Below the pieces are notes generated by a model, which was given only the letters and a program-made list of their open reading frames with translations, did not search any database and had not been told where the DNA came from. DNA of 64,000 bases, taken from NCBI GenBank assembly GCA_003550325.1, contig QKWP01002132.1, positions 1 to 64,000 of the forward strand, given 5' to 3'. The position numbers and the translations under genes are program-made. This stretch comes from Gigaspora rosea. Lineage: Eukaryota > Glomeromycota > Glomeromycetes > Diversisporales > Gigasporaceae. Shown one piece after another: positions 22,575-33,702 of the stretch (positions are counted from its first letter, which is position 1; every line of letters begins with the position of its first letter).

Positions 22575-22962
22575 ACGCTGTTTAAAAAAACAACAACCAA
22601 TAATCCACCAAGATCACAGAACAGGTTTGTTTGTTTCGAAGAGATTTTGAAGCCAAATATCGATTACATCATAAAGATGAAAAAAATTGCTTCTAAAAAA
22701 ATTTTATCCTTAGCTGCAGAAAGTTGGAATGCACAACCACATTCTGTGAGATCGTTTTTTAAACAATTAGAATTCGAAGATTAAAAAAACATAAAGAAAT
22801 GTTTCCAGATTACCGTTATCGAGCGAATAAAAAGAAACAAACTCCCAACAACGTCTTAGGGGAAAGCAGTTTGAATTTTACAGTCACAAGTTATAGAAAG
22901 TTTCCCACTCCATCTTCAACCATTTTAGGTGTGTCTACAGCAAAGGTCAAAGGTTTCAGATA
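22575..22962 (+). pseudogene. HMG-box protein (MATA-HMG-like), broken
   Basis: Split over frames, the plus strand reads KQQPIIHQDHRTGL (entry of an HMG box after the missing NAFILYR part), then SLAAESWNAQPHSVRSFFKQ and KKHKEMFPDYRYRANKKKQT, the end of a fungal HMG box. Stops and frameshifts near 22650, 22700 and 22783 disable it. A tail (TSYRKFPTPSSTILG) and an acidic ORF at 22929-23050 may be its C-terminus. HMG proteins of this type are strongly expanded in Rhizophagus; assignment is by recalled family pattern. Confidence 0.65.
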
Positions 22963-22964
22963 AT

Positions 22965-23395
22965 AACATTGCTGATGTAATTGATGATTCAGATACATTC
23001 ATTCACGAAGATGACTCCAGCTATAGCTTTAACAATACACTCATTCAAGAAATTTACTTCAATTATTACTTTAATAATAATACATTCCCTCCATGTAATG
23101 CCGATTTTTTTATCCAGCTTCATACAATACCGCGTTGTTTGAAGCTGGCGATATTAACTATTACGTCTCGAGTGTCAATTCTAGTAATTTTTACCCTTTA
23201 ATAAATCCTTTTTTTTTTTTACCGGTAATACATATCATCAAGACACTGCCTATAACTTGTTCCCTCAGGCACGGGAATTATGTAAAAGTTTATAAGTATA
23301 TTGAAATTACGAAACTTTTCATAATTTTTTAACACTACTGTTCCAATTTGAGTATTTGTTTATAAAACTTTAAATCTGTAATACTGTATGTATAT
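22965..23395. other. Tail of HMG region and AT-rich spacer
   Basis: Short acidic ORF remnants (DDSDTFIHEDDSS) near 22980-23030 are followed by AT-rich DNA without a recognised feature. Confidence 0.3.
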
Positions 23396-23404
23396 ATATG
23401 TGTG

Positions 23405-23676
23405 CAGTGTTGTTATGGGACACGGACACGGACGGCGGACAGTCCGGGACGGGACGTCCGGGACATGTCCGCCCAGAATTTTTTTTGTCCCGGACATTTT
23501 GCGACTCAACACGTGATCATCTACCAATAAAATTCGTATAATTCCGCAATTTGATTGGTTTTACCCGGCGGACATGTATCATGTTGGGACATTATTGCGG
23601 ACATGTCCCGGACGTCCCGTCTCGGACTGTCCGCGTCCCTGAAAAATCGGCGGGACAATGTCCGTGTACAACACTG
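23405..23676. mobile_element. hAT MITE, perfect 8-bp duplication TATGTGTG
   Basis: CAGTGTTGT..ACACGGACA at the left and TGTCCGTGTACAACACTG at the right are classical hAT ends. TATGTGTG flanks both sides (23397-23404, 23677-23684). The interior is a run of GGGAC, GTCC and GGACATGTCC words that make the whole 272-bp unit self-complementary. The perfect duplication suggests a fairly recent insertion. Confidence 0.9.
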
Positions 23677-23830
23677 TATGTGTGTATATATATACAATTT
23701 TTAAAATTTATGCTGTTTTATAAACACGTACATATGTAATTGGTAAAATCTGATTTGTTTTTTTAAATAAGATTATATGCTAATAAATGCAAAAATGAAT
23801 ATAAGTATGGCAATTTTTATCTTTTAGATG

Positions 23831-23982
23831 TAGGGATTGGAACCGCCTAAAATTTTTCTTAAGCGTTTAATCGTTTAACCGTTTAATTTGGCCGGCATTA
23901 AAATAATTCCGGCCCACGACTAAAATAATTCTGCCCAGAACTATAGAGCAATTTTTAAACGGTTAAACGGTTCCAATCCCTA
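23831..23982. mobile_element. hAT MITE, perfect 8-bp duplication TTTAGATG
   Basis: TAGGGATTGGAACCG and CGGTTCCAATCCCTA are perfect 15-bp inverted ends. TTTAGATG occurs at 23823-23830 and 23983-23990. Inside, AACGGTTAAACGG-type words near the right pair with CGTTTAACCGTTTAA near the left. Confidence 0.9.
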
Positions 23983-24139
23983 TTTAGATGCTAGTATCCT
24001 TAAAGTTTGCGCTAATATTGTATATAAGTTAAATATAAATCAAATATATTAATACTACTAATATATGGGTCTTGCAGGCTGCGCAGCCTGCGCAGTAGTT
24101 TCAGAAAATTCTTAATTTGCCCATTGAAAAGGTGTCGAC

Positions 24140-24244
24140 TAGTGTTCCGCATGAACCGGACCGGACGGATATTTTAAAGATCCGGATCTGTTCCGGGATC
24201 CAAGTTATGGATGGATCCGGACCCTGATCTTTTGCGGAACACTA
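24140..24244. mobile_element. Short hAT MITE
   Basis: TAGTGTTCCGCA and TGCGGAACACTA bound a 105-bp unit with GTGTCGAC (24132-24139) and GTGTTGAT (24245-24252) as an 8-bp duplication with two differences. The interior has GGATCCGGACC-type words. A related unit begins at 63749. Confidence 0.75.
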
Positions 24245-24466
24245 GTGTTGATTAATATAGCGGAAGCTAAACAACATCTAATACGTTCAACAAAAACCTA
24301 TCTCCAACTAGTCAATTGACTCGACAAAAATATTATTAATCGATGATTGATTGAAAAAAATTTTTACTTGATCGATTAAAATTCGATTATATGCCATTGA
24401 TTGAGTATAATCGTTATTGATCGAATATTAATAAAAGATCTACCGGTAATTAGTTGGCTGTTGCTT

Positions 24467-25518
24467 GATTCCCCGAAAGTTAGTTCCTCGCCAGCTCATT
24501 TTTCCGACACTATATACCCGACAGAATGTTTCACCTATAGCATTTTTTGTTGACAGAATCTTTCCTCGACATACCATGTTTTCGACCTCCCCTTTCCTTG
24601 ACAGGACATATGGGCAATGGACTAGGAAAACCCGTCTTTGAAAGGGGTTTTCCATTTTGAGAAAATGGCGATTATTTGTCTGTGAAACCTAAATTTTACC
24701 CCTGAATTTTTTGTTTATTTTTAGATATCAATTACTGAATAAACAATGTCATGTGATTATGAAACACCGATTGACCAATCTAATTTAATTGAGTCGTTAA
24801 TCTTTGGTTGTAAATCTATTTTTAGAACACGTTCGTTAAAAAATTGGTTTACATTCAAGTTAAAATATCTCGATAAATTATTATATTAATGTAGGGTAAA
24901 AAGTGAAATACATATAGATATAAACCGGAACTTTAATTTGAATCAAAAATCTCGAAATTGATAAAAAAGTCTCAAAGACGGGTTTTCCTAGTCCACTGCC
25001 CATATTTCGAAAAGACATTTTACTGACATGACGTATTTCAGAAAGAACATTTTTCCGACATGACATGTTTCCGACATCTTTTTCCGACAAGATCTTTCCC
25101 CGATTAGAAATTTCGTTTAAATACTGAAATAGGCAGAGTGATATATTCGTGTTCATCACATCACATGATTAAGCACTCGGCCTAAATTAGGGTTATGGTT
25201 AGGGTTGGATTAGGGTTAGGTGATAGTATAATTTAGGCCGAGTTGATAGTGCTAGTAAACAAATGACGTAGTTGCATGATTTCACGTGATGTGATGATCA
25301 CTGGGTTTGTCGGAAAAAGTGCATTCAATAAAACTTAGTGCCGGAGAAAAGTCTTATTAGAAATATGTCATGTCAGATAAATGTCTTGGAAAGGGGATGT
25401 CGAAAACATGGTATGTCGAGGAAAGATTCTGTCAACAAAAAGTGCTGTAGGTGAAACATTCTGTCGGGGATATAGTGTCGGAAAAATGAGCTGGCGGGGA
25501 ACTAACTTTCGGGGAATC
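24467..25518. mobile_element. Long-TIR element with repeated TTTCCGACA words
   Basis: Inverted ends of about 135 bp start GATTCCCCGAAAGTTAGTTC and, at the right, read GAACTAACTTTCGGGGAATC. They continue through GCCAGCTCATTTTTCCGACA and CAGAATGTTTCACC to the GACATACCATGTTTTCGAC block. A second inverted pair (AGACGGGTTTTCCTAGTCC and its complement) lies at about 24605-24645 and 24975-25015. CCGACA words recur, like transposase-binding subterminal repeats. No coding gene was found inside; the long ORFs there are translations of the repeats. Flanks show no clear duplication. Confidence 0.65.
25187..25220 (+). repeat. Telomere-like TTAGGG tract
   Basis: TTAGGGTTATGGTTAGGG and GGATTAGGGTTAGG are degenerate units of the fungal telomere repeat. 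They lie inside the long-TIR element and are flanked by inverted CGGCCTAAATT/AATTTAGGCCG. Confidence 0.55.
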
Positions 25519-25543
25519 ATACCAGAATCAATTAGTTTGTTAT

Positions 25544-25746
25544 ATGTTACTCTGGTTATATCGACATTTAAAAAAAAAAAAAAAGAAATTGTCTAATATA
25601 CCCAGACGTCGGTTTAACCAGAGTATTGTTTTTTTTTATGCCAATAAGGCTTCGTTATTAACCAGAAGTATTTTCATATTAATATATAGGTTCAAAAATT
25701 TAAAAAATGCTATTGTATCCAGTGTCGATATAATCAGACTAACGTG
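25544..25746. mobile_element. MITE with TCTGGTTATATCGACA ends
   Basis: GTTACTCTGGTTATATCGACA-like left end and TGTCGATATAATCAGACTAAC-like right end are inverted repeats of about 21 bp with two or three differences. Length is about 200 bp; the end style resembles mariner/pogo MITEs. The exact duplication is unclear. Confidence 0.6.
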
Positions 25747-25749
25747 AAT

Positions 25750-26640
25750 TAATACATTTATATAAACTAAGTTTGAAGATCGGGTTTTATGTAAATATGC
25801 TCCGAACAGAGTTCCAACGGGTTTTAAGCACAGGCAAACCGGTTGGAGCAGGATAACTTCCCTAGTTTTAAAAAAGGTCGCTTTACAAGCAACCACAAAA
25901 GGTAAGTTCAAGTAACTACATTATTCCAACAGTTATAAGACTATTATATATTCATTTTGAGTTTATTCTCACGCAAAACATTTTCACAGCCAATTTTTCC
26001 TTAACGCATTGGTTTTTACTTACTATCGCAGTCCTCATTGACTACGAGTGTACCCATCAGCAAAACAAGGTAACACACCACTAATTTAAAGATAAGGTTT
26101 ACTAGCATTTTATTTGATCGAAAGCAAAAAGGTAAATCTTTATTTTTCTTACATTTTTTATATATAGAATTTGACCCTAAATTAATTACATAAATTTGCC
26201 TTATCCGATATTTGGCTTCTACCTTAATTACATCATAAATCATTCATATCGATATGGTATTTAATTTCCATCTTAATTACTTATTTTTTATGCGCCTTAA
26301 GTGATTACATAATTGCCATCGATCGATGGTGCATGCATTCACAAGACCATTATTCAAATGTGAAACCTATTTCTAATGCGATAAGCGATAAGTTTTTTTT
26401 TGTTTTGTACTCTACTGATTCTTAAACTTCTTTTCTTCCTTTTAATTCAGGTTCTCTTCCATTGTTATGCCGTGTATATATATTAATCTATCGCTATTGG
26501 TCATAAATTTTAATTTGTTCTTGATCGAACAAAAATATAGCTACTTAATTGATCAATATGATCGATCAATGATTGATCACAATATACTCGATTATTAACC
26601 AACTCGATCCATGATCGATCATTATATATAATCGAATCAA
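25750..26640. other. Intergenic DNA, GATCGAT-rich at its right end
   Basis: No gene recognised. At 26520-26640 words such as TGATCGATCA and AATCGATT recur. They also occur at 24310-24440, 60360-60560 and 63040-63240, typical of hAT subterminal repeats. Confidence 0.35.
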
Positions 26641-27226
26641 TTGACTACTAATGAAAGACAAGACCTCAAAACTTCACATTTTACCTGTTCAGATTCCTCT
26701 CAAAATTATATTGTATCTGTCAAAGAACAGGATATCGAATTTCTTAGCTGTGCATGCGATTCTCATAGCAGCAATACATCTGATGATGAATCTGTAGCAT
26801 CTGAATCATCTGATTTATCAGACATAACCAATACCGATAATAATCTAATTTCTGGACAACCTAAAGATCCTGAAGATAGACCAAGAATTTCCATCAGAAG
26901 AATATGCAGAATTTATGCACATAATAACCCGGTTTCATGTGCAAGATTCACTTGCAAATACATTCATAAGGTTTTTTTTAACAAATATTCAAAACGTACG
27001 TCGCAAACTGGGCGGGCATATATTGAAAATCTTAAAACTTCCAAATTTCGGTTGGAGAAAGGAGCCTATTTTCGAATATAATGGGTTAAAATATGTTCTT
27101 GAGTTTAGAACAGTGCTTGACGGAATTCATCAAATTTTAACTAAGAGCATTACTGAAGAATTTATACTTAATTATAAGTTATCACTTGATAATGTAAATA
27201 AATTTTAATGAAAATAATAATAATAA

Positions 27227-27327
27227 GGCCACGCAAAGTTAATTTTTGCATAATCTAGTGTTTCAAAATTCCGGTCGGCGGCTTGGATTTTTTTTTTTTT
27301 TAAAAAAAAAAATAACTTTGCGTGGCC
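27227..27327. mobile_element. Harbinger-like MITE, TAA duplication
   Basis: GGCCACGCAAAGTTA and TAACTTTGCGTGGCC are perfect 15-bp inverted ends, flanked by TAA at 27224-27226 and 27328-27330. A poly(T)/poly(A) hairpin lies in the middle. It is inserted in the Plavaka gene. Confidence 0.85.
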
Positions 27328-27352
27328 TAAATTAATTCATGTTCACATCTAA

Positions 27353-27582
27353 GATCACACAAAGTTAATTCTTCGGTTTGCATAAAATGGAATCAGAAAA
27401 TTTTGTGTTTTTTTATTGGACCTATTGGGTAATTCCGAAAATTAAGGTCATCGAGTGACACCGGAGAAAAATATTAAATGGCAAAAATGGAATAATTGGC
27501 ACAATAGGAATTTAAAAAAAAATTTTTTTGGAAAAATTGGGTCGGCGGGTTATGCAAAATGAAAAAATTAACTTTGCTAACC
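27353..27582. mobile_element. Harbinger-like MITE, TAA duplication, 230 bp
   Basis: The left end GATCACACAAAGTTAATTCT and right end AATTAACTTTGCTAACC pair imperfectly, followed inwards by TTGCATAA/TTATGCAA. TAA flanks at 27350-27352 and 27583-27585. The GGGTCGGCGGGTTATGCAAA stretch near the right end is almost identical to the subterminal part of the 14064-17117 element, so the two are one family. Confidence 0.8.
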
Positions 27583-28517
27583 TAATACAAATCATAATTC
27601 AACAACTATTAATTATTTTAACTGTAAAATTAAAGGTATTTGGCCAACGTCAGTTGTACGATTCTGACTGGTAAAAAAATGTAGAACAAGATGTTCCGAT
27701 TGGGGTGCATGTTATACTAATTATCCTTTACTCGGACGCTACTCCCTGTGATAATTTAGCAAGGCATCAAGATATCCAGTGTTTATGACACTTGGTAATA
27801 TTCTTTTGGCTCGCCGCAACAAGGCAGATGCAAAGATTTTACTTGGATATATTCCTAAACTTGAGTATAATAGCGCCTCTGAAAAACAATCATCTAAATT
27901 TCGCTCAGCAAAGGCGCAAACTTTTTCATTGCACACTCGCAGCGATGCTTCGGCCATTAAGATCTTTAAGCAATTCTGGCGTTCATTTATATGTCAATAG
28001 TTGTCTCAAATGGTTCTACCCATATTTAGCACTTGTAATTTCAGATTGGCCTGAAGCGTGTTTGATGTGTGCTACTTACGGAGCATCAAATTCTTTACAT
28101 CTATGCTATTTCTGCTTAGTGGGCCGTTATGCAATGCATAATGTTCATCTTGAAAAAAAAACATAATTATCCGCGATGAAAATACGACTAAAGATTTTTT
28201 GAGACAAGGTAATGGCAAGCAAATTTCTGTACATAATATAAGGAATGCTCTGGAAGAGACCGTTAGTATTTTATGGATTAATTAATTTTGGCTAATATGT
28301 AATTTCGGCAGGTATGACGTATACACTTATGATGCAGATTTTTGTATTAAAATTAATTTGCGAAAACTACTATAATGTGAAATTTTTCCGTTGGTGATTA
28401 CATAATACCTGCCAGATAATAACCTATATATGTAGAATATTATATTAATTAGGCCGTTTGAAGTTAATTTTTCGGTTAACATCACTACCCCCAGTTGAGG
28501 TCCCACCTATAGTTGTT

Positions 28518-28700
28518 AGGCGAAACCTTGAGGTTTCGCGCTGGCGAAAGGCGAAACTCTAGTTTGACTTTCGCCAAAAAAATTTAAAATGGCGAAATGG
28601 CGAAACTGGTGAAACCTGGCGAAACTGGCGAAACCTGGCGAAACTGGCAAAACCTAGCGAAACTAGTGAAACCTATGAAAACTGACAAAACTGATAAAAT
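28518..28700. repeat. hAT subterminal repeat cluster (GGCGAAACC)
   Basis: After TTAGGCGAAACC, the word GGCGAAAC followed by T or CCT recurs about ten times at about 11-bp spacing, decaying to AGTGAAACC and ACAAAACTG. Such clusters are typical transposase-binding sites at hAT ends. It lies downstream of the hAT gene at 29236-32517 and is probably that element's left end. Confidence 0.6.
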
Positions 28701-29235
28701 ATGTAAAATCAAATTTAGTAAAATTGTTAAAAATAAAATGTTAGTAAGACTAATAAAGTATAAATTGCAAATTATCAAATTAAAACTAAAAGATTTATCC
28801 AAATATGTAATAGATATTTGTTAATGTAAAAATTAATTTCTTTTTTTATACCAAACTAGATATTTTGATAATATTTTTAATCTTAAATAAGTTGTTATAT
28901 AATATAATATCTTTAAAATTAATATAATATACTAAAAAAATAAAATTATTTATAATATATATACATATAATTTTATACATATAATTTTCTAAATATAAAA
29001 ATCAAATACTTTATAAAAAATTTATTTAATTTATAAAATATAAAAATAAACATATTTAAATTTTAAAATATATCAAATATTAGCTATTTAAAACTAAAAT
29101 ATATAAATAAAAATTTATCAAATAAAAAAAACATCTAATATTTAATATTTAAATAAAATTTCTATTTCAAAAATTTAAATAATATTTAATAAATAAAAAT
29201 ATTTAAAATATTTAATAAAATGTTTAAATTACTTA

Positions 29236-32200
29236 CTAATCATCATCTGAATTTACTAAATCTTCTGGATCCCAATCATAATTACCTTTTCCAATAACTT
29301 GATTTTCTTCATTATTTATATTTTTATCTTCATCAATTTCTATTTCATTATTATCACTAAAATCATCATCATTATCTGGAAATTTTTCTAAATCATCAAC
29401 AAAAAAATTATCATTTAAATCTATACTATTTTCTAAAAATAAAACTAAATCATCTTTAGTTTTTATAGAAAAACTTGATTCATTTAATTCTAAATTATCA
29501 AATAATAGTAACTCATCTTCATCAACATCTTCTCTTTCTAAAACTTCTTTAAAATTTTCAATATTTGTTTGATTTAATATTTCTAAAAGTTGTTTTTCAT
29601 CCATATTATTTGCAAAATAAGAAAGTTCTTTTTTTGCATTTGAATTATAATAAGTGCATAATTTTGCTATAGTTTCCAATTTTTGAGTATTTAGTTGAAT
29701 GCGTTTGTTGCTAGTTAACCAAGTTAATAAAGAAAATTTTCTTTCACAAGAAGCACTATTAGGAACTATAGATAAAATTATTAAAGCTAATTCTCGTAAA
29801 TAATTGGGCTCAGCATCAATAGAATTCCACCAAATAATTGGAATATCAACACCTGGAACATATGATTCATTATATGGATATTTGTTTTCTTTATAAAGAC
29901 GAAGATGGGCTGTTAAAATATTACTATCTGCTTCATCATTTCCAAATTTTTTTGATATAGAACCAACTATTTTGATAATTCTTGAAAATTGTCCACTTTT
30001 AAATCCAATATCTAAATTATAAAAAAAGATTAATAATTATTTTAAAATTTAAATATAAATAATACTTACTTCGATAATTTGGTGTTAAAAAGTATCCTAA
30101 AATATATAAATCATCATCAAATTCTTTAAACCGTTTATTTAAAACATTATAACAATAATTACGGAATTCAGAATATTGATGAATTGGTAATTTTTTAATA
30201 GTAGCACTTGTTTTTGCTAAACTTAAAAAACAATCACCAAGTGTTGCATTTTTACTTTCTAATAATAAAATTGATTTTTTTAAGGGTAATAAAATATATT
30301 TCAAAACTTTTAAGTGAATAAAAAAAGTATATCTATTAATAATATTACTAATTTGTTCATTAGTAAAAATATTATCTTCAGCAATCTAAAAATAATAATA
30401 ATTAATTAATAAAATAATAAAAATTAATAAAAATTAATAAATTTGTAGTTATAAACTATATAGTGCAACTAAAATCAAATATAATATAACTATTAAAATA
30501 ATTTTTTTATAAAATAAAATTTTAATAATTAAGATTAGAATTAGTATTAAATTAAAGTTAAAACAAAATATAACTTATATTAAAATTGGTTTAATATAAT
30601 ATAAAAGATTGTTTTATAGTTAAATTTTATATTATTATGAATTTTTTTTAAAAAAAACAATTCTTATTTTGATTTTGTATTATATCTGATTTTGAAATTT
30701 AATTAATATATGGAATATAGCTATAAGTAGCTATAACTACAAATATATTAATTTAATTTTACTATAAATTATATTAAAATTTGAATAAATATAAAACTAA
30801 TATTTAATTAGTTAAAATTAGAATAATTAGCTAATAAAATTTTTAAATTTATAATAATTCAAATTTTAATATTATTTTTAATATTAAATATAAATAATAA
30901 TAAAATAGTAAAAATTTTACCTTTTTTAAAACTTTTTCTAAATTTAATACACTTTCAACAGTTTCACTTGCAGTTGTACATCTTGTTTTTGAATAATTTT
31001 TAAGACTACCACCAATAATATTATATTTTTCTATTAAATTTCTTAATTCAGCACCTTTAATAATTATATTATTAATTAAATTTAGTATATTAAAAATATA
31101 AAATTTATACTAAATAAATAACTATACCTGCTTGATGTGAATGTTTAAAATAATTATATATAATATTACATTTTTTAATTAATTTATTTGCACATTCATT
31201 TTTTAAAATATCTTGTGCAACTAGATTTATTGCATGTGCAATACATCTAATGCTAAAAATATGTGGATATTGTATTGCAATTATATTACGAGCAAGTTTA
31301 ATATTAGCACCATTATCACTAACTATTGCTGAAAAATGTTCAGCACCAATTGAATCTAAAACTTCTGCAATTTTGCTTGCTAAAAATTCCCCAGTATGTA
31401 CTTCACTAGAAAAATCACTAAGTTTATATAAATATTCTTTACGCTCTGAAGTTATAATTATAAAATTCCAAATTGAATAATTTTTTTTACTGCTCCGTCC
31501 ATCTAATGCTAAATAAAATTATTTATTAATATTATATATAATAAATTTAAAGTAAACTAAACTATATGATATTTTATATATACTATGCTTTATCTTATAA
31601 AATTTTTGAATATCTTAAAATTTTACTATAACTCTTGCTATATTACTAACAAAATATTTATACTATTTTACTATATAATTCTAATTTTAATTATAATTTT
31701 TTATTTATTTTATTAAAAGCATAATATATAAAATATTATATAGACTATTAAAATAATTAATTTACTTACCCAATGTTAAATTTGAATATTGTTTAAAAAT
31801 TTTTTTGGTTTTTTCATTTATAATTGCTAATTGTTGTTCTAGTAAGGGGAGTAACAAAAATCAGGTGATTTTTTAGGGGGGGAGGAGGGTAAAAAAAGTT
31901 GAAATTATATATAAAAACCTGACTATTTATATATTGAGGAAGAGGGAGGGGGGGTAGGCCTCTGATAAAAAATAATCAGGTGATTAATGACACTGCCCTA
32001 ATTGACCTGATAATAATTAACGTGTAGGTGGTTCATAAGATAAATTCATTTCTTTTAATGCTTCAATAAAAAAAGGATTTTCAATAATGTTCCAAGAAAT
32101 TCCACAAATAGTAAAAGCTCTAGTCCATGCATTATGAATTCTTTTAATTTTTGGATTATCTAATTTTGGTGAAATAACAAATTGACTAAGAGAACTTTGA

Positions 32201-32517
32201 CTATTGGTTGTTTTTCTTTTTTTATTAGATTTAATTTCATTAGAATTATCAGAAAGAATTTTTGTAAGAAATTTTCGAACAACTTGTGAATTAGCCTTAG
32301 AACAATGATTAGCTAAATGACTTTCTAATTCTACTGGTTCACCACGTTTCCAAGTTGTTCCACAAAAATTACAAGTAGCTTTATATCTTCCTTTTCCTAC
32401 TTTTTCACCTTTTGTAAAATAATTCCAAACTGGACCAACAGGACGACCACCAATATTTTTTTTATTTTTTCTAGTATTAGAGGCTGATGTGTTATTAATA
32501 TCATCATCAGAACTCAT
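29236..32517 (-). pseudogene. hAT transposase with BED finger and dimerisation domain
   Basis: Exons by eye: 32517-32001, 31842-31770, 31508-31128, 31054-30921, 30385-30070 and 30011-29236. Exon 1 has a BED finger (CNFCGTTWKRGEP, then ESHLANHC). Exon 3 has ALDGRSSKKNYSIWNFII, then VSDNGANIKLAR and CIAHAINL, the hAT catalytic Asp and C-x2-H segments. The last exon has the hAT C-terminal dimerisation motif (IIWWNSIDAEPNYLRELALI, then SIVPNSASCERKFSLL). The tail is Asp/Glu rich. A TAA stop near 32017-32019 and a 158-bp insertion (31843-32000) interrupt the junction of the first two coding segments; the rest is open, so loss of function looks recent. Family-typical order and length. Confidence 0.85.
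31843..32000. mobile_element. MITE inside the hAT gene
   Basis: The ends TAAGGGGAGT and (inverted) TAGGGCAGTG, followed inwards by CAGGTGATT / AATCACCTG, bound a 158-bp G-rich unit. It lies between coding segments that are otherwise contiguous in the hAT family. The flanking 8 bp do not match, so exact boundaries are unsure. Confidence 0.55.
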
Positions 32518-32609
32518 TTTTAAAATTTTTTTTAAAGAATTTAATATTAAGAAAATTTATTGTAATAAGAATAATATATATAAAATTTTAAGTTTATTTA
32601 AAAAAAAAA

Positions 32610-33582
32610 NNNNNNNNNNNNNNNNNNNNNNNNNNNNNNNNNNNNNNNNNNNNNNNNNNNNNNNNNNNNNNNNNNNNNNNNNNNNNNNNNNNNNNNNNNN
32701 NNNNNNNNNNNNNNNNNNNNNNNNNNNNNNNNNNNNNNNNNNNNNNNNNNNNNNNNNNNNNNNNNNNNNNNNNNNNNNNNNNNNNNNNNNNNNNNNNNNN
32801 NNNNNNNNNNNNNNNNNNNNNNNNNNNNNNNNNNNNNNNNNNNNNNNNNNNNNNNNNNNNNNNNNNNNNNNNNNNNNNNNNNNNNNNNNNNNNNNNNNNN
32901 NNNNNNNNNNNNNNNNNNNNNNNNNNNNNNNNNNNNNNNNNNNNNNNNNNNNNNNNNNNNNNNNNNNNNNNNNNNNNNNNNNNNNNNNNNNNNNNNNNNN
33001 NNNNNNNNNNNNNNNNNNNNNNNNNNNNNNNNNNNNNNNNNNNNNNNNNNNNNNNNNNNNNNNNNNNNNNNNNNNNNNNNNNNNNNNNNNNNNNNNNNNN
33101 NNNNNNNNNNNNNNNNNNNNNNNNNNNNNNNNNNNNNNNNNNNNNNNNNNNNNNNNNNNNNNNNNNNNNNNNNNNNNNNNNNNNNNNNNNNNNNNNNNNN
33201 NNNNNNNNNNNNNNNNNNNNNNNNNNNNNNNNNNNNNNNNNNNNNNNNNNNNNNNNNNNNNNNNNNNNNNNNNNNNNNNNNNNNNNNNNNNNNNNNNNNN
33301 NNNNNNNNNNNNNNNNNNNNNNNNNNNNNNNNNNNNNNNNNNNNNNNNNNNNNNNNNNNNNNNNNNNNNNNNNNNNNNNNNNNNNNNNNNNNNNNNNNNN
33401 NNNNNNNNNNNNNNNNNNNNNNNNNNNNNNNNNNNNNNNNNNNNNNNNNNNNNNNNNNNNNNNNNNNNNNNNNNNNNNNNNNNNNNNNNNNNNNNNNNNN
33501 NNNNNNNNNNNNNNNNNNNNNNNNNNNNNNNNNNNNNNNNNNNNNNNNNNNNNNNNNNNNNNNNNNNNNNNNNNNNNNNNNN
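32610..33582. other. Assembly gap (N run)
   Basis: A run of N flanked by poly(A) on the left and poly(T) on the right. True size and content are unknown; the poly(A)/poly(T) borders suggest a hairpin or homopolymer that stopped assembly. The missing right end of the hAT element may lie here. Confidence 0.95.
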
Positions 33583-33702
33583 ATTTTTTTTTTTTTAATG
33601 TTAAACCTTGCAGTTCCCAATATTTATCAAACATGAAAATATTTAAGTTAATTAATTTTAAGACAACTAACTAGCACACTTTACATTTGATAAAGAACTA
33701 GA

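Noticed and set aside
23551..23739. ORF with Cys/Arg/Pro-rich sequence
   Set aside because: Translation of GGACATGTCC repeats of a hAT MITE.
24440..25596. ORFs containing RGKILSTK and SWRGTNFRG on both sides
   Set aside because: The two are inverted copies of the long-TIR sequence, not paralogous genes.
32489..33634. Three long ORFs of 340-369 residues across the gap
   Set aside because: They are translations of N and carry no information.
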